Assembly (NCBI GenBank): GCA_022775805.1
Contig: JALFKB010000022.1
Span: 1-41,016, forward strand
Direction of reading: 5' to 3'
Length of the DNA stretch: 41,016 bases
DNA from: Clostridiales bacterium
Lineage (GTDB): Bacteria; Bacillota; Clostridia; Peptostreptococcales; Anaerovoracaceae
Both the position numbers and the translations under genes were made by a program. Positions within the stretch are counted from its first letter, which is position 1. The number at the start of each line of letters is the position of its first letter. Positions 1 to 8,664 of the stretch are shown piece by piece. Under the pieces are notes generated by a model. That model saw only the letters and a program-made list of their open reading frames with translations. It was not told the origin of the DNA and searched no databases.

Positions 1-11
1 GGGGGCAAGCA

Positions 12-1055
12 ATGGATTTAACAGAAAGAAAACTAAAAATATTGCAGGCCGTCATCGCTGATTTCGTACGAACTGCAGAGCCGGTTGGTTCAAGGACGAT
101 TTCCAAGAATTATGAGCTGGGCAGTCCGGCGACAATTCGAAATGAAATGTCCGATCTGGAGGAAATGGGGTATCTGACACACCCTCATACATCTTCCGGA
201 CGAGTGCCTTCCGAGAAGGCTTACAGGCTCTACGTCAATGAGATGATGAGCAAGAAGGAGCTGTCCCAGGAAAAGAAGGATGCAATAGCCAGAGGACTTT
301 ATGATAATGTAAATGAGCTGGAGAATCTCATTGAGAGAGCAGCCCATGTGCTTTCTGAGATTACGAATCTTACTGCCTTTGCGCTTTCACCTGGAAAGGA
401 GCAGGACAAGCTGAAATATATCAACCTGCTGCCTGTGGATGAGAGCACCGTTGTGCTGATGCTTGTATCGGAAAGCGGCAAGGTGAGCAATACGGCTGTT
501 CGGCTTCAGAAACCTGCCAGTGAGGAGACACTGAGGATTCTGGCCAAGAACATGACCTACAATTACAGAGGAAAGACCTTAAGCGAGGCTCTCACAATTG
601 ACATTATCAAGACCTTCAAGGAAGACGCCGAGGCAATGGCGATGTTTGAGCATTCAATTGCACCGAGCTTCGTGAAGACTCTGGAGGAGATGCTGAATGT
701 GAACCTGTATATGGACGGTCTCACGAACATCTTCGCTCTTCCTGAGTACAACGATATCGATAAGGCCAGAAGCTTCTTTGAGATGGTGAGCCGCAAGTCG
801 GACATGACGAGAAAGCTCAGCTCAAGGGATGACGGGATAATGATTACGATAGGCGGCGAGAACCAGGAGGAATACCTTTCTGACTGTAGCGTAATAACGG
901 CAACTTATCATGTTGACGGCAAGATGGTAGGTAAACTGGGTGTTATTGGGCCTACAAGAATGAAGTATGATGAGGTAACATCTGTGGTTGAATACCTTAC
1001 AGATAATATCAGCAAGGCATTTATGCTGACGGAGGGAGACGATGGTGACAGATAA
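12..1055 (+). CDS. hrcA: Heat-inducible transcription repressor HrcA
   Basis: HrcA represses class I heat-shock genes by binding CIRCE operators and is stabilised by GroEL (known for the family). The 347-residue product has the expected length. An N-terminal winged-helix region (about residues 1-75) carries the family pattern GSRTISKNYELGSPATIRNE, followed by the GAF-like HrcA core. The ATG at 12 follows a purine-rich GGGGGCAAG stretch at the window edge. The gene overlaps grpE by 14 bp and heads the usual hrcA-grpE-dnaK-dnaJ order. Any promoter and CIRCE element would lie left of the window; no CIRCE-like TTAGCACTC inverted repeat was seen inside it. Confidence 0.97.
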   Translation: MDLTERKLKILQAVIADFVRTAEPVGSRTISKNYELGSPATIRNEMSDLEEMGYLTHPHTSSGRVPSEKAYRLYVNEMMSKKELSQEKKDAIARGLYDNVNELENLIERAAHVLSEITNLTAFALSPGKEQDKLKYINLLPVDESTVVLMLVSESGKVSNTAVRLQKPASEETLRILAKNMTYNYRGKTLSEALTIDIIKTFKEDAEAMAMFEHSIAPSFVKTLEEMLNVNLYMDGLTNIFALPEYNDIDKARSFFEMVSRKSDMTRKLSSRDDGIMITIGGENQEEYLSDCSVITATYHVDGKMVGKLGVIGPTRMKYDEVTSVVEYLTDNISKAFMLTEGDDGDR

Positions 1056-1599
1056 GACTAAAGAAGAAATCAAGGAAGAAATCAATGAGGAGCCCGTGGC
1101 GGAGGAAACTGCCGGGGATTCATTTGATAAAAACGAAAAGGAGGTAAAAGAGGAAAAGGAAGAGATTAAAGATGAGGGTAAGGAAGAGCCTGCTGAGGAT
1201 GAGAATACAAAGTATCTCAGACTCATGGCGGACTTCCAGAACTACAAGAAAAGGGTTGAGAAAGAGAAAAAGGATCTCTATGCCTATGCCAATGAAAACA
1301 TCATGAATGAGCTTCTCAATGTTCTGGACAACTTCGAGAGAGCCCTGGAGCATGATGGAGGCGACGGCTTCAAGGAGGGCATCGAGATGATTTTCAAGCA
1401 GCTGGGCGATGTGCTGACAAAGTCGGGCCTGGCGGAAATACCGGCGCTGGGTGAGGAGTTCAATCCTCAGCAGCACAATGCGGTAATGACAGAGGACACT
1501 GATGAGTACGAAAGCGGTATGGTCAGTGGAGTAATGCAGAAAGGATACACATTGAACGGCAAGGTAATAAGACCGTCAATGGTTAAAGTAGCTAACTAA
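1042..1599 (+). CDS. grpE: Nucleotide exchange factor GrpE
   Basis: GrpE releases ADP from DnaK in the chaperone cycle. The 185-residue product starts with a long charged Glu/Lys-rich segment (about residues 1-50), as is common in Gram-positive GrpE. The dimerising helix and beta-domain follow, with the recognisable stretch [18 protein letters not shown] and the C-terminal [18 protein letters not shown]-type ending. The start lies inside the end of hrcA (14-bp overlap), which implies translational coupling. dnaK follows after 13 bp with a strong AAGGAGGGAAA ribosome site. Confidence 0.97.
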   Translation: MVTDKTKEEIKEEINEEPVAEETAGDSFDKNEKEVKEEKEEIKDEGKEEPAEDENTKYLRLMADFQNYKKRVEKEKKDLYAYANENIMNELLNVLDNFERALEHDGGDGFKEGIEMIFKQLGDVLTKSGLAEIPALGEEFNPQQHNAVMTEDTDEYESGMVSGVMQKGYTLNGKVIRPSMVKVAN

Positions 1600-1612
1600 G
1601 GAGGGAAACACA

Positions 1613-3511
1613 ATGGGTAAAGTAATAGGAATCGATTTAGGAACAACAAACTCGTGTGTTGCTGTAGTTGAAGGTGGAGAACCTACAGTAATCACAAATT
1701 CAGAAGGTATGAGAACTACTCCGTCAGTTGTTGGTTTTGCCAAGAACGGCGAAAGACTGGTGGGAGAGACAGCTAAGAGACAGGCAATCACCAATCCGGA
1801 CAGAACTATTTCATCAATTAAGAGACACATGGGCGAAGCCTATGAAGTGTCAATTGATGACAAGAAATACACACCTCAGGATATCAGTGCAATGATTCTT
1901 TCAAAGCTCAAGGCAGATGCAGAGAGCTATCTGGGTGAAACAGTATCGGAGGCTGTAATCACAGTACCTGCATATTTTACAGACAGCCAGAAGCAGGCAA
2001 CAAAGGATGCAGGCAAGATTGCCGGCCTTGATGTTCTGAGAATCATCAACGAGCCTACGGCAGCTTCACTGGCATACGGCGTTGACAAGGCTGAACAGGC
2101 ACAGAAGATTCTGGTATACGACCTAGGCGGCGGTACATTTGACGTTTCAATCCTGGAGCTGGGTGATGGCGTTCTGGAGGTACTGGCAACAAACGGCGAT
2201 ACCAAGCTTGGCGGTGACGACTTTGATGAAGCACTGCTGAACTTCATGGCTGACAGCTTCTCACAGGAAAACGGAATTGATCTGAGAAATGACAAGATGG
2301 CAATGCAGAGACTTAAGGAAGCTGCAGAGAAGGCAAAGAAGGAGCTCTCAAGCGCCCAGACAACAAATATCAATCTTCCGTTCATTACAGTAAGCGAGGC
2401 AGGTCCGCTGCACATGAACATGGATATCACAAGAGCCAAGTTCGACCAGCTGACTTCCAAGCTTGTTGACAGAACAATTGAGCCTATGAAGAAGGCCATG
2501 GCAGATGCCGAGGTTACAAACAGCGATATCGACAAGGTTATCCTGGTTGGCGGATCAACAAGAATCCCTGCCGTACAGGAAGCTGTTAAGAGAGTTACAG
2601 GCAAGGAACCGTTCAAGGGAATCAACCCGGATGAGTGTGTAGCAATGGGTGCTGCAATTCAGGGCGGAATCCTCAAGGGTGACGAGAGCATGGGATCGGA
2701 TATCCTGCTGCTGGACGTAACACCGCTTTCACTGTCAATCGAGACACTGGGCGGAGTTGCTACAAAGCTGATTGAGAGAAACACTACAATTCCTACAAAG
2801 AAGAGCCAGATTTTCTCAACTGCTGCAGACAACCAGCCTGCTGTAGACATTCACGTAATGCAGGGTGAAAGAGAGATGGCTGCAGGCAATACAACTCTGG
2901 GAAGATTCCAGCTTACAGGAATTCCTCCTGCACCTCGTGGAGTACCTCAGATCGAGGTTACCTTCGATATCGACGCAAACGGTATTGTTAATGTAAGTGC
3001 AAAGGATCTGGGAACAGGCAAGTCACAGAACATTACAATTACTTCTTCAACAAAGCTTTCTGACGAGGAAATCAATGCCAAGGTTAAGGAAGCCGAGAAG
3101 TTTGCTGAAGAGGACAAGAAGAGAAAAGAAGAAATAGAAGTTAAGAATCAGGCTGAGACTCTGATTTATGAAACAGAGAAGAACGTGAAGGAACTTGATT
3201 CAGCTCTTTCAGACGAGGAAAAGGCTGACATCAATGCCGCCAAGGATGCTCTGCAGAGTGCACTTAACGCCAACAATATCGATGATATCAAGGCTAAGAC
3301 TGAGGCTCTCACAGAGAAGTTCCACACTATTTCCGCCAAGATGTATCAGCAGGCACAGCAGGCTCAGGGAGCCCAGGGTGCAGGTCCTGACATGAGCGGA
3401 TTTGCAGGCGGTCCTGGCGCAGCAGGTGCAGCAGGCGCTGCCGGTGCAGCCCCTGGCAAGGATGACAATGTGGTTGACGCTGATTTCGAAGTTGTTGACG
3501 ATGACAAATAG
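1613..3511 (+). CDS. dnaK: Molecular chaperone DnaK (Hsp70)
   Basis: DnaK is the ATP-dependent Hsp70 chaperone and works with DnaJ and GrpE. The 632-residue product has the N-terminal phosphate-binding signature [13 protein letters not shown] (about residues 5-17), the second ATPase signature [14 protein letters not shown], and the substrate-binding domain with [11 protein letters not shown]. It ends in a low-complexity Gln/Gly/Ala linker and an acidic tail (DFEVVDDDK). Codons are strongly biased (AAG, ACA, TCA, GGC, CTG), as in the other abundant proteins here (tig, arcB, arcA, arcC). The gene continues the hrcA-grpE operon; a hairpin follows before dnaJ. Confidence 0.99.
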   Translation: MGKVIGIDLGTTNSCVAVVEGGEPTVITNSEGMRTTPSVVGFAKNGERLVGETAKRQAITNPDRTISSIKRHMGEAYEVSIDDKKYTPQDISAMILSKLKADAESYLGETVSEAVITVPAYFTDSQKQATKDAGKIAGLDVLRIINEPTAASLAYGVDKAEQAQKILVYDLGGGTFDVSILELGDGVLEVLATNGDTKLGGDDFDEALLNFMADSFSQENGIDLRNDKMAMQRLKEAAEKAKKELSSAQTTNINLPFITVSEAGPLHMNMDITRAKFDQLTSKLVDRTIEPMKKAMADAEVTNSDIDKVILVGGSTRIPAVQEAVKRVTGKEPFKGINPDECVAMGAAIQGGILKGDESMGSDILLLDVTPLSLSIETLGGVATKLIERNTTIPTKKSQIFSTAADNQPAVDIHVMQGEREMAAGNTTLGRFQLTGIPPAPRGVPQIEVTFDIDANGIVNVSAKDLGTGKSQNITITSSTKLSDEEINAKVKEAEKFAEEDKKRKEEIEVKNQAETLIYETEKNVKELDSALSDEEKADINAAKDALQSALNANNIDDIKAKTEALTEKFHTISAKMYQQAQQAQGAQGAGPDMSGFAGGPGAAGAAGAAGAAPGKDDNVVDADFEVVDDDK

Positions 3512-3586
3512 GCATTTCCCAGGGACGGCATTTTAGCCGGGGATTCGCTCCGAATCGTTCAGATAATAACATATTTGGCTAACATG

Positions 3587-3619
3587 TGTGTCAGGGGGGA
3601 AATCCCCTTGACACATTTT
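3587..3619 (+). terminator. Hairpin plus short T-run between dnaK and dnaJ
   Basis: TGTGTCA-GGGG (from 3587) pairs with CCCC-TTGACACA (to 3615), leaving one bulged T, and is followed by TTTT. It looks like a weak intrinsic terminator or an RNA-stability element that would lower dnaJ expression relative to dnaK. A second small hairpin (GATTCG-CTC-CGAATC, 3542-3556) precedes it. The T-run is short, so read-through is likely. Confidence 0.55.
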
Positions 3620-3651
3620 GTGAATTACTGAAACGAGGTTAAGAGAAAAAG

Positions 3652-4806
3652 ATGGCAGAAAAGAGAGATTATTATGAGGTCCTTGGCCTGAAGAAGGGGG
3701 CAAGTGATGATGAAATAAAAAAGGCCTTCAGAAAGCTGGCCATGAAGTATCATCCTGACAAGAACCCGGACAACAAAGAGGCCGAGGAAAAATTTAAAGA
3801 AATAAATGAAGCATATGCATGCCTGTCGGATCCTGAACAGAAGTCGAAGTACGACAAGTTCGGCCATGCAGGTGTGGATCCTAACAGCTTTGCAGGCGGC
3901 TTCGGCGGCGGTTTTGGAGGCTTCGAGGACATAATGAACATGTTCGGCGATGCCTTTGGAGGCGGCGGCTTCGGCGGTTTCGGCGGCTTTGGAGGAAGTC
4001 AGGGAAGGAGAAACGCAGCCCGCAAGGGAAGCGATATTCAGAAGTCCATGACCATTACCTTTGAAGAGGCGGCCTTCGGAACGAAGAAGCAGATCAAGCT
4101 CACCAAATATGTGAAGTGCAGTAAATGCGACGGTACGGGAGCTGAACCGGGCACATCCAAGAAGTCATGTCCGAGATGCGGCGGAACAGGAGAAATCAGA
4201 ACCCAGCAGCAGACACCTCTGGGAGCCTTCATGAGTGTTTCTCCATGTCCTGACTGCGGCGGAAGCGGAGAAATCAATGAGCATCCATGTAGCGACTGCG
4301 GCGGAACGGGCCGTGTCAGAGATACCGTTACGATTTCCGTTACCATTCCGGCAGGAGTTGACAACGACTCCGTAATCCCTATCAGGGGACAGGGCGAGCC
4401 GGGAATAAACGGCGGTCCTGACGGGGATCTCTACATAGTTCTCAGCGTTAAACCCCACAAGCTCTTTGAGCGCAGGGGAACGGATCTGTGGTTGGAAATA
4501 CCGATTTCATTTGAACAGGCAGCGCTGGGAGATGAAATTACGGTACCGACCCTTGAAGAGAAAATTAAATACAAGGTTCCTGCAGGAACCCAGCCGGGAA
4601 CAGTATTCAGACTTAAGGGCAAAGGCATCAAGAGTCTCAGATCAAGCAGAAAGGGCGATCTCTATGTGAAGGTATTCCTGGAGGTGCCTACAAAGTTGAA
4701 CAAAAAGCAGAAATCAGCCATTGCGACAATGGGCAAAGCAGTGGGAAGCGAATGCTATTCCAAGAAAGCAGGCTTCCTGGATTCAATAAAGGAGTTTTTC
4801 TCATAG
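3652..4806 (+). CDS. dnaJ: Co-chaperone DnaJ (Hsp40)
   Basis: DnaJ stimulates DnaK ATPase activity and delivers clients. The 384-residue product has a J domain with HPD at residues 34-36, then a Gly/Phe-rich linker. The zinc domain has four CxxCxGxG repeats ([32 protein letters not shown]), followed by the C-terminal substrate-binding domain. All elements of a full type I DnaJ are present. The start follows GAGGTTAAGAGAAAAAG, a modest ribosome site. The stop codon abuts the prmA start with no intergenic base. Confidence 0.98.
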   Translation: MAEKRDYYEVLGLKKGASDDEIKKAFRKLAMKYHPDKNPDNKEAEEKFKEINEAYACLSDPEQKSKYDKFGHAGVDPNSFAGGFGGGFGGFEDIMNMFGDAFGGGGFGGFGGFGGSQGRRNAARKGSDIQKSMTITFEEAAFGTKKQIKLTKYVKCSKCDGTGAEPGTSKKSCPRCGGTGEIRTQQQTPLGAFMSVSPCPDCGGSGEINEHPCSDCGGTGRVRDTVTISVTIPAGVDNDSVIPIRGQGEPGINGGPDGDLYIVLSVKPHKLFERRGTDLWLEIPISFEQAALGDEITVPTLEEKIKYKVPAGTQPGTVFRLKGKGIKSLRSSRKGDLYVKVFLEVPTKLNKKQKSAIATMGKAVGSECYSKKAGFLDSIKEFFS

Positions 4807-5793
4807 ATGAAATATAGAGAGTTAAAAGTACACGCGACGAGACAGGGTATTGAAGCAGTAACACAGCTTCTGCTAAGCATGGGGATAGATCAGGTGGCAA
4901 TAGACGATCCTGCCGACCTGGATGAGATAATGAACAAGGAACATCAGTATGACTGGGATTACGTTGACGAAAGCCTTAAGGCAAACTCCCACAGAGAGCC
5001 CACACTTTCGGCCTACTTCGAAGATACGGAAGAGAACAGGAAGCTGATTTCCGAAATAAAGGTAAAGCTGATGATGCTCAAGGCAGACGAGCAGTATCGT
5101 GAGTTTGGAGAAGATGTGAACTTCGGCCGTCTCTATGCGGAGGAAATCCCCGTTGACGACGGATGGCAGGATGCCTGGAAGGAGCACTTCAAGCCTGTTA
5201 AGGTAACTGAGAGCATCGTGGTTAAGCCCACCTGGGAGGAGTATACCCCAAAGGCAGGAGAGAAGATTCTTCAGATTGACCCGGGCATGGCCTTCGGAAC
5301 AGGAACACACGAGACTACCAGCCTTTGCATGAAAATGATGGAAAAGTATCTCACAAAGGATATGAAGATCATGGATGTGGGCTGCGGTTCCGGAATTCTT
5401 TCCATATGCGGTGCGCTTCTGGGATGCGACAGTGTTCTGGGAATTGAAATCGATCCGGATGCAGTTAAGGTTGCCGGTGAGAATGTGGAGCTTAACGGTG
5501 TGGCTGACAAGGTAACGGTTCAGGAGGGAAATCTCACTGAGGGTGTCAGCTTCAAGGCGGACATGATTGTGGCAAATCTTATGCACAATCTCGTTATGCA
5601 GCTGGCTCCAAGTGCCAAAAAGCACCTTGCCAAGAATGGCCTGTTCATTTCTTCGGGAATTCTTCTGGAAAAGAAGGATCAGGTTGCCCAGGAGGTCAGA
5701 AAGGCAGGGTTCGAGATTCTTGAGATTCCTGAAGATGGGGAATGGTGCGCCATTGTTGCCAGAGTCAGAAGAAAGTTTTTAGGATTGTTTTAA
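4807..5793 (+). CDS. prmA: Ribosomal protein L11 methyltransferase PrmA
   Basis: PrmA trimethylates lysines and the N-terminus of ribosomal protein L11 with S-adenosylmethionine. The 328-residue product has the family motif DPGMAFGTGTHETT and the SAM-binding loop MDVGCGSGILSI, with NLMHNL in the place of the catalytic-loop NILA/NIxxxx pattern. The ATG lies immediately after the dnaJ stop, so translation is probably coupled. The dnaJ-prmA-rsmE-mtaB order is common in Clostridia. Confidence 0.95.
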   Translation: MKYRELKVHATRQGIEAVTQLLLSMGIDQVAIDDPADLDEIMNKEHQYDWDYVDESLKANSHREPTLSAYFEDTEENRKLISEIKVKLMMLKADEQYREFGEDVNFGRLYAEEIPVDDGWQDAWKEHFKPVKVTESIVVKPTWEEYTPKAGEKILQIDPGMAFGTGTHETTSLCMKMMEKYLTKDMKIMDVGCGSGILSICGALLGCDSVLGIEIDPDAVKVAGENVELNGVADKVTVQEGNLTEGVSFKADMIVANLMHNLVMQLAPSAKKHLAKNGLFISSGILLEKKDQVAQEVRKAGFEILEIPEDGEWCAIVARVRRKFLGLF

Positions 5794-6557
5794 TGAGCAG
5801 ATTTTTCACAAATCCCGAAAATATCGGGTTGAGAACAATAATAATAGATAAACCGGAAGACCTTCATCACATGATGAGGGTTTTGCGGCTCAGTGAGGGA
5901 GATGAGGTTGATGTTTCCGATACCGTGGAGTGGGAATACCGGGCCAGAATAGTATCTCTGAGCGAGACGGAGGCCCAGCTTGAAATACTGGACAAGCAGT
6001 CCTTTTCAGGAGAATCTGATATTGAGATTACCCTCTTTCAGGGAATTCCCAAGCAGGGAAAGATGGAAACCATAGTCCAGAAGTGTGTGGAGCTTGGGGT
6101 TAAGGAAATTGTGCCGGTTTTCATGGACAGGACAGTTGTTGTGGACAGGGGCAATTTCGGCAAGAAGATCCAGCGCTGGAACAAGGTTTCGGCTGAAGCA
6201 GTGAAACAGTGCCGGAGAGGAATAGTGCCGGAGGTTCGGGAGCCTTTGAAAATGAAGGAAATCTACGAACTCTTTGATGATTATGATTTAGTGCTTTTCC
6301 CATATGAGAATGAGAAGGGAACAACCATCAAGGAGGAACTTCTGGCTGCTGCCAATCCGTTATATGCTGAAATAACGGGAAATGTTCTGGAGAGAATTGC
6401 AGTTATCATCGGTCCTGAGGGAGGCTTTTCAGAGGCGGAGGCCGGGGAAATTGTCAGTCACGGGGGGAAATCCGTTTCCCTCGGCAGAAGGATACTGAGA
6501 ACGGAAACTGCCGGGATGGCTGCCATTGCCATGATTATGTACGAATTGGAACTGTGA
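5793..6557 (+). CDS. rsmE: 16S rRNA (uracil-1498-N3)-methyltransferase RsmE
   Basis: RsmE is a SPOUT-fold enzyme that methylates U1498 of 16S rRNA. I chose the ATG overlapping the prmA stop (TAATG), which gives 254 residues starting MSRFFTNPENIG; an in-frame upstream ATG at 5742 lies inside prmA and adds unrelated residues. The N-terminal PUA-like domain is followed by the SPOUT domain with the SAM-knot motif GPEGGFSEAEAGEI and LGRRILRTETAGMAA near the end. It sits in the prmA-rsmE-mtaB cluster. Confidence 0.96.
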   Translation: MSRFFTNPENIGLRTIIIDKPEDLHHMMRVLRLSEGDEVDVSDTVEWEYRARIVSLSETEAQLEILDKQSFSGESDIEITLFQGIPKQGKMETIVQKCVELGVKEIVPVFMDRTVVVDRGNFGKKIQRWNKVSAEAVKQCRRGIVPEVREPLKMKEIYELFDDYDLVLFPYENEKGTTIKEELLAAANPLYAEITGNVLERIAVIIGPEGGFSEAEAGEIVSHGGKSVSLGRRILRTETAGMAAIAMIMYELEL

Positions 6558-6578
6558 TAACAGAAACAGGGAAATGCT

Positions 6579-7895
6579 ATGAACAGGGAAAACAGAAGGG
6601 CTGCATTCCACACCCTGGGATGCAAGGTAAATCAATACGAAACGGAGGCCATGAAAAAAATCTTCCGTGAGCGGGGATATGAAATCGTCGGCGAGCAGGA
6701 GTTCGCCGATGTTTATGTAATAAATACCTGTACGGTTACAGCTGTTGCCGACAGGAAGTCCAGACAGTATATCAGGCGAATGAAAAAGGTAAATCCGGAT
6801 TCAATAGTTGCGGTAACAGGCTGCTATGCCCAGATAAATCCACAGGAGGTGGAGGAAATCCATGGAGTTGATATAATAGCCGGCACGGGAGAAAAGCACA
6901 AAATACCGGACTATATAGACGGACTGGCTAAGGCGTCAGGAGGGTGTCTTGAGGAGTTTGTTGAGATGGGTCCTGTTGCCAGCACTGACAGCAGAACAAG
7001 AGCCTACATAAAGATACAGGAGGGATGCAACAGGTTCTGTTCCTACTGTGTCATTCCATATGCCCGGGGTCCTGTACGGAGCAGGCCTCTTGAGAACATA
7101 AGAGAGGAGGCTGAAAGGCTGATTGCCGCAGGATACAAGGAACTGGTTCTCACGGGTATAAATACTGCTCTTTACGGAATGGAGCAGAATCCGGAGGAGT
7201 TCGGTCTGGAACCGGTGCTGGAAATGATAAATGATCTTCCGGGAGATTTCAGAATAAGACTCTCCAGTCTGGAGCCTGCCGTTGTGAATTCCGAATACGT
7301 CAAAAAGCTTTTCAGATTTGACAAGCTCTGCAGACACCTTCACATGAGCGCCCAGAGCGGAAGTGACAGGGTCCTTGCCGCAATGAACCGACCGTACGAC
7401 AGGGAGGGATACATGGATCTGGTGAAGACGCTCTGCAGCTTCGATCCCTGCTACGGGCTTTCTACGGACATAATTGTGGGATTTCCAGGAGAAACAGAAA
7501 GGGATTTCGAAGACAGCTGCAGGCTGGTGGCCCACTGCGGATTCTGCAAAACCCACGTATTCAAGTATTCCAAAAGACCCGGCACAAAGGCGGCGGACAT
7601 GCCGGGACAGATTTCTCCTCAGGTGAAGAATGACAGATCAGACAGACTCCAGAATACTGCCGGGGCGGCTTCGAAAGCCTTTTTCAGAATGAACCTTGAT
7701 GAGGCCCGCCGCGGGAGAACACAGCAGGTGCTTCTTGAGGAGGTTACCGGTGACGGAAAGTACATTACCGGTTACACGGGAAATTACATTCGCACGTACA
7801 TTCCTTACAGCGAAAAGCTTGAACTGAATACCTTTGTTCAGGTTAGACTTGAGGAATTATTCAGAGATGGCATGACAGGCAGTGTTGTGTTATAA
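6579..7895 (+). CDS. mtaB: tRNA t6A37 methylthiotransferase MtaB
   Basis: MtaB converts t6A to ms2t6A at position 37 of ANN-decoding tRNAs. The 438-residue product has the N-terminal MTTase domain with cluster cysteines (TLGCKVNQYE, C15; INTCTVT; VTGCYAQI). The radical SAM motif CNRFCSYC follows (C150, C154, C157), then VIPYARGPVRSR and a C-terminal TRAM-like region. FHTLGCKVNQYET is typical of MtaB rather than MiaB or RimO. The gene is 21 bp downstream of rsmE in the same operon. Confidence 0.95.
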   Translation: MNRENRRAAFHTLGCKVNQYETEAMKKIFRERGYEIVGEQEFADVYVINTCTVTAVADRKSRQYIRRMKKVNPDSIVAVTGCYAQINPQEVEEIHGVDIIAGTGEKHKIPDYIDGLAKASGGCLEEFVEMGPVASTDSRTRAYIKIQEGCNRFCSYCVIPYARGPVRSRPLENIREEAERLIAAGYKELVLTGINTALYGMEQNPEEFGLEPVLEMINDLPGDFRIRLSSLEPAVVNSEYVKKLFRFDKLCRHLHMSAQSGSDRVLAAMNRPYDREGYMDLVKTLCSFDPCYGLSTDIIVGFPGETERDFEDSCRLVAHCGFCKTHVFKYSKRPGTKAADMPGQISPQVKNDRSDRLQNTAGAASKAFFRMNLDEARRGRTQQVLLEEVTGDGKYITGYTGNYIRTYIPYSEKLELNTFVQVRLEELFRDGMTGSVVL

Positions 7896-7896
7896 T
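7888..7896 (+). promoter_or_regulatory. Extended -10 promoter candidate for the HIT gene
   Basis: TGTTATAAT matches an extended -10 (TGnTATAAT) at the very end of mtaB, with TGGCAT 17 bp upstream at 7868-7873 as a weak -35. The HIT gene starts 34 bp downstream. It would allow expression separate from the upstream operon. Confidence 0.45.
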
Positions 7897-7929
7897 TCTC
7901 TCATAAATAACACGAAAGGAAGTGAAACC

Positions 7930-8271
7930 ATGAGCGATTGTTTGTTCTGCAAAATTATTGAAGGTGAAATTCCTTCCAACAAGATATATGAAGATGATAA
8001 AATCTTCTGCTTTCACGACATCGATCCACAGGCGCCGGTGCATTGCCTGATGATTCCGAAGAAGCACATTTCTTCGATAGATGATGTTCAGGATGAGGAT
8101 GCGGAGATTCTTTCATACATGATGCTGAAGATAAAGGACGTTGCGGCACAGCTTGGACTGCAGAACGGCTACAGAGTAGTTATAAACTGCGGTGAGGATG
8201 GAGTGCAGACTGTTCAGCATCTGCATCTTCACATTCTTGGCAAGAGAAAGCTTACCTGGCCGCCGGGCTGA
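7930..8271 (+). CDS. HIT family (HINT-type) purine nucleoside phosphoramidase
   Basis: HINT proteins hydrolyse AMP-lysine and other nucleoside phosphoramidates. The 113-residue product begins MSDCLFCKIIEGEIP; CLFC is a likely zinc pair. It ends with the histidine triad QHLHLHIL and the HINT-type C-terminus LTWPPG. I chose the ATG at 7930 (ribosome site GAAAGGAAGTG) over an upstream in-frame ATG at 7882 inside the mtaB end. Its position before rpsU is common in Firmicutes. Confidence 0.95.
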   Translation: MSDCLFCKIIEGEIPSNKIYEDDKIFCFHDIDPQAPVHCLMIPKKHISSIDDVQDEDAEILSYMMLKIKDVAAQLGLQNGYRVVINCGEDGVQTVQHLHLHILGKRKLTWPPG

Positions 8272-8292
8272 TGAAAGCGCATAAAAAACTCC

Positions 8293-8321
8293 TTGCATTG
8301 GGACGGTTTTGATTGTATAAT
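8293..8321 (+). promoter_or_regulatory. Sigma-A promoter of rpsU
   Basis: TTGCAT at 8293-8298 and TATAAT at 8316-8321 are separated by exactly 17 bp. Transcription would give an untranslated leader of about 75 nt before rpsU, which has an AGGAGGTGAAACGG ribosome site. Confidence 0.8.
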
Positions 8322-8406
8322 ACCGATGTTAAGATGACCTTTGTCATACAGGACAAGGACCGTTTTCAAGACGAGAAAATTAATATATGTCAGGAGGTGA
8401 AACGGG

Positions 8407-8589
8407 ATGGCACAGGTAATCGTAAGAGAAAATGAAAGCTTAGAAAATGCTCTGAAGAGATTCAAGAGATCATGCGCCAGAGATGGTGTTATGGCAGAAG
8501 TCAGAAAAAGAGAGCACTACGAAAAGCCGAGCGTAAAGAGAAAGAAAAAGTCTGAAGCTGCTAGAAAAAAGGCTAACAAAAAATACTAA
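8407..8589 (+). CDS. rpsU: Small ribosomal subunit protein bS21
   Basis: S21 is a small basic protein of the 30S subunit involved in initiation. The 60-residue product has the family start [20 protein letters not shown] and the Lys/Arg-rich C-terminus ([17 protein letters not shown]). A consensus promoter lies upstream and a strong terminator downstream, so the gene can be monocistronic. Confidence 0.98.
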   Translation: MAQVIVRENESLENALKRFKRSCARDGVMAEVRKREHYEKPSVKRKKKSEAARKKANKKY

Positions 8590-8603
8590 GCATAATAACA
8601 AAG

Positions 8604-8635
8604 AAACGGCATCAGTTTTGATGCCGTTTGTTTTT
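8604..8635 (+). terminator. Intrinsic terminator after rpsU
   Basis: A perfect 11-bp stem (AAACGGCATCA / TGATGCCGTTT) with a GTTT loop is followed by GTTTTT. Confidence 0.92.
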
Positions 8636-8664
8636 AGCTTGATACAGAAGGAGATACCGGCATA

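Noticed and set aside
1927-2625. Long minus-strand open frame (232 codons) inside dnaK
   Set aside because: It is antisense to a perfectly conserved dnaK and reflects codon bias; Ser/Pro-rich without family features.
12-3651. CIRCE operator for HrcA
   Set aside because: No TTAGCACTC-N9-GAGTGCTAA-like repeat was found before grpE, dnaK or dnaJ; it would be expected upstream of hrcA, outside the window.
4873-5625. 250-codon minus-strand open frame inside prmA
   Set aside because: Antisense shadow of a well-supported gene; no ribosome site or motif.
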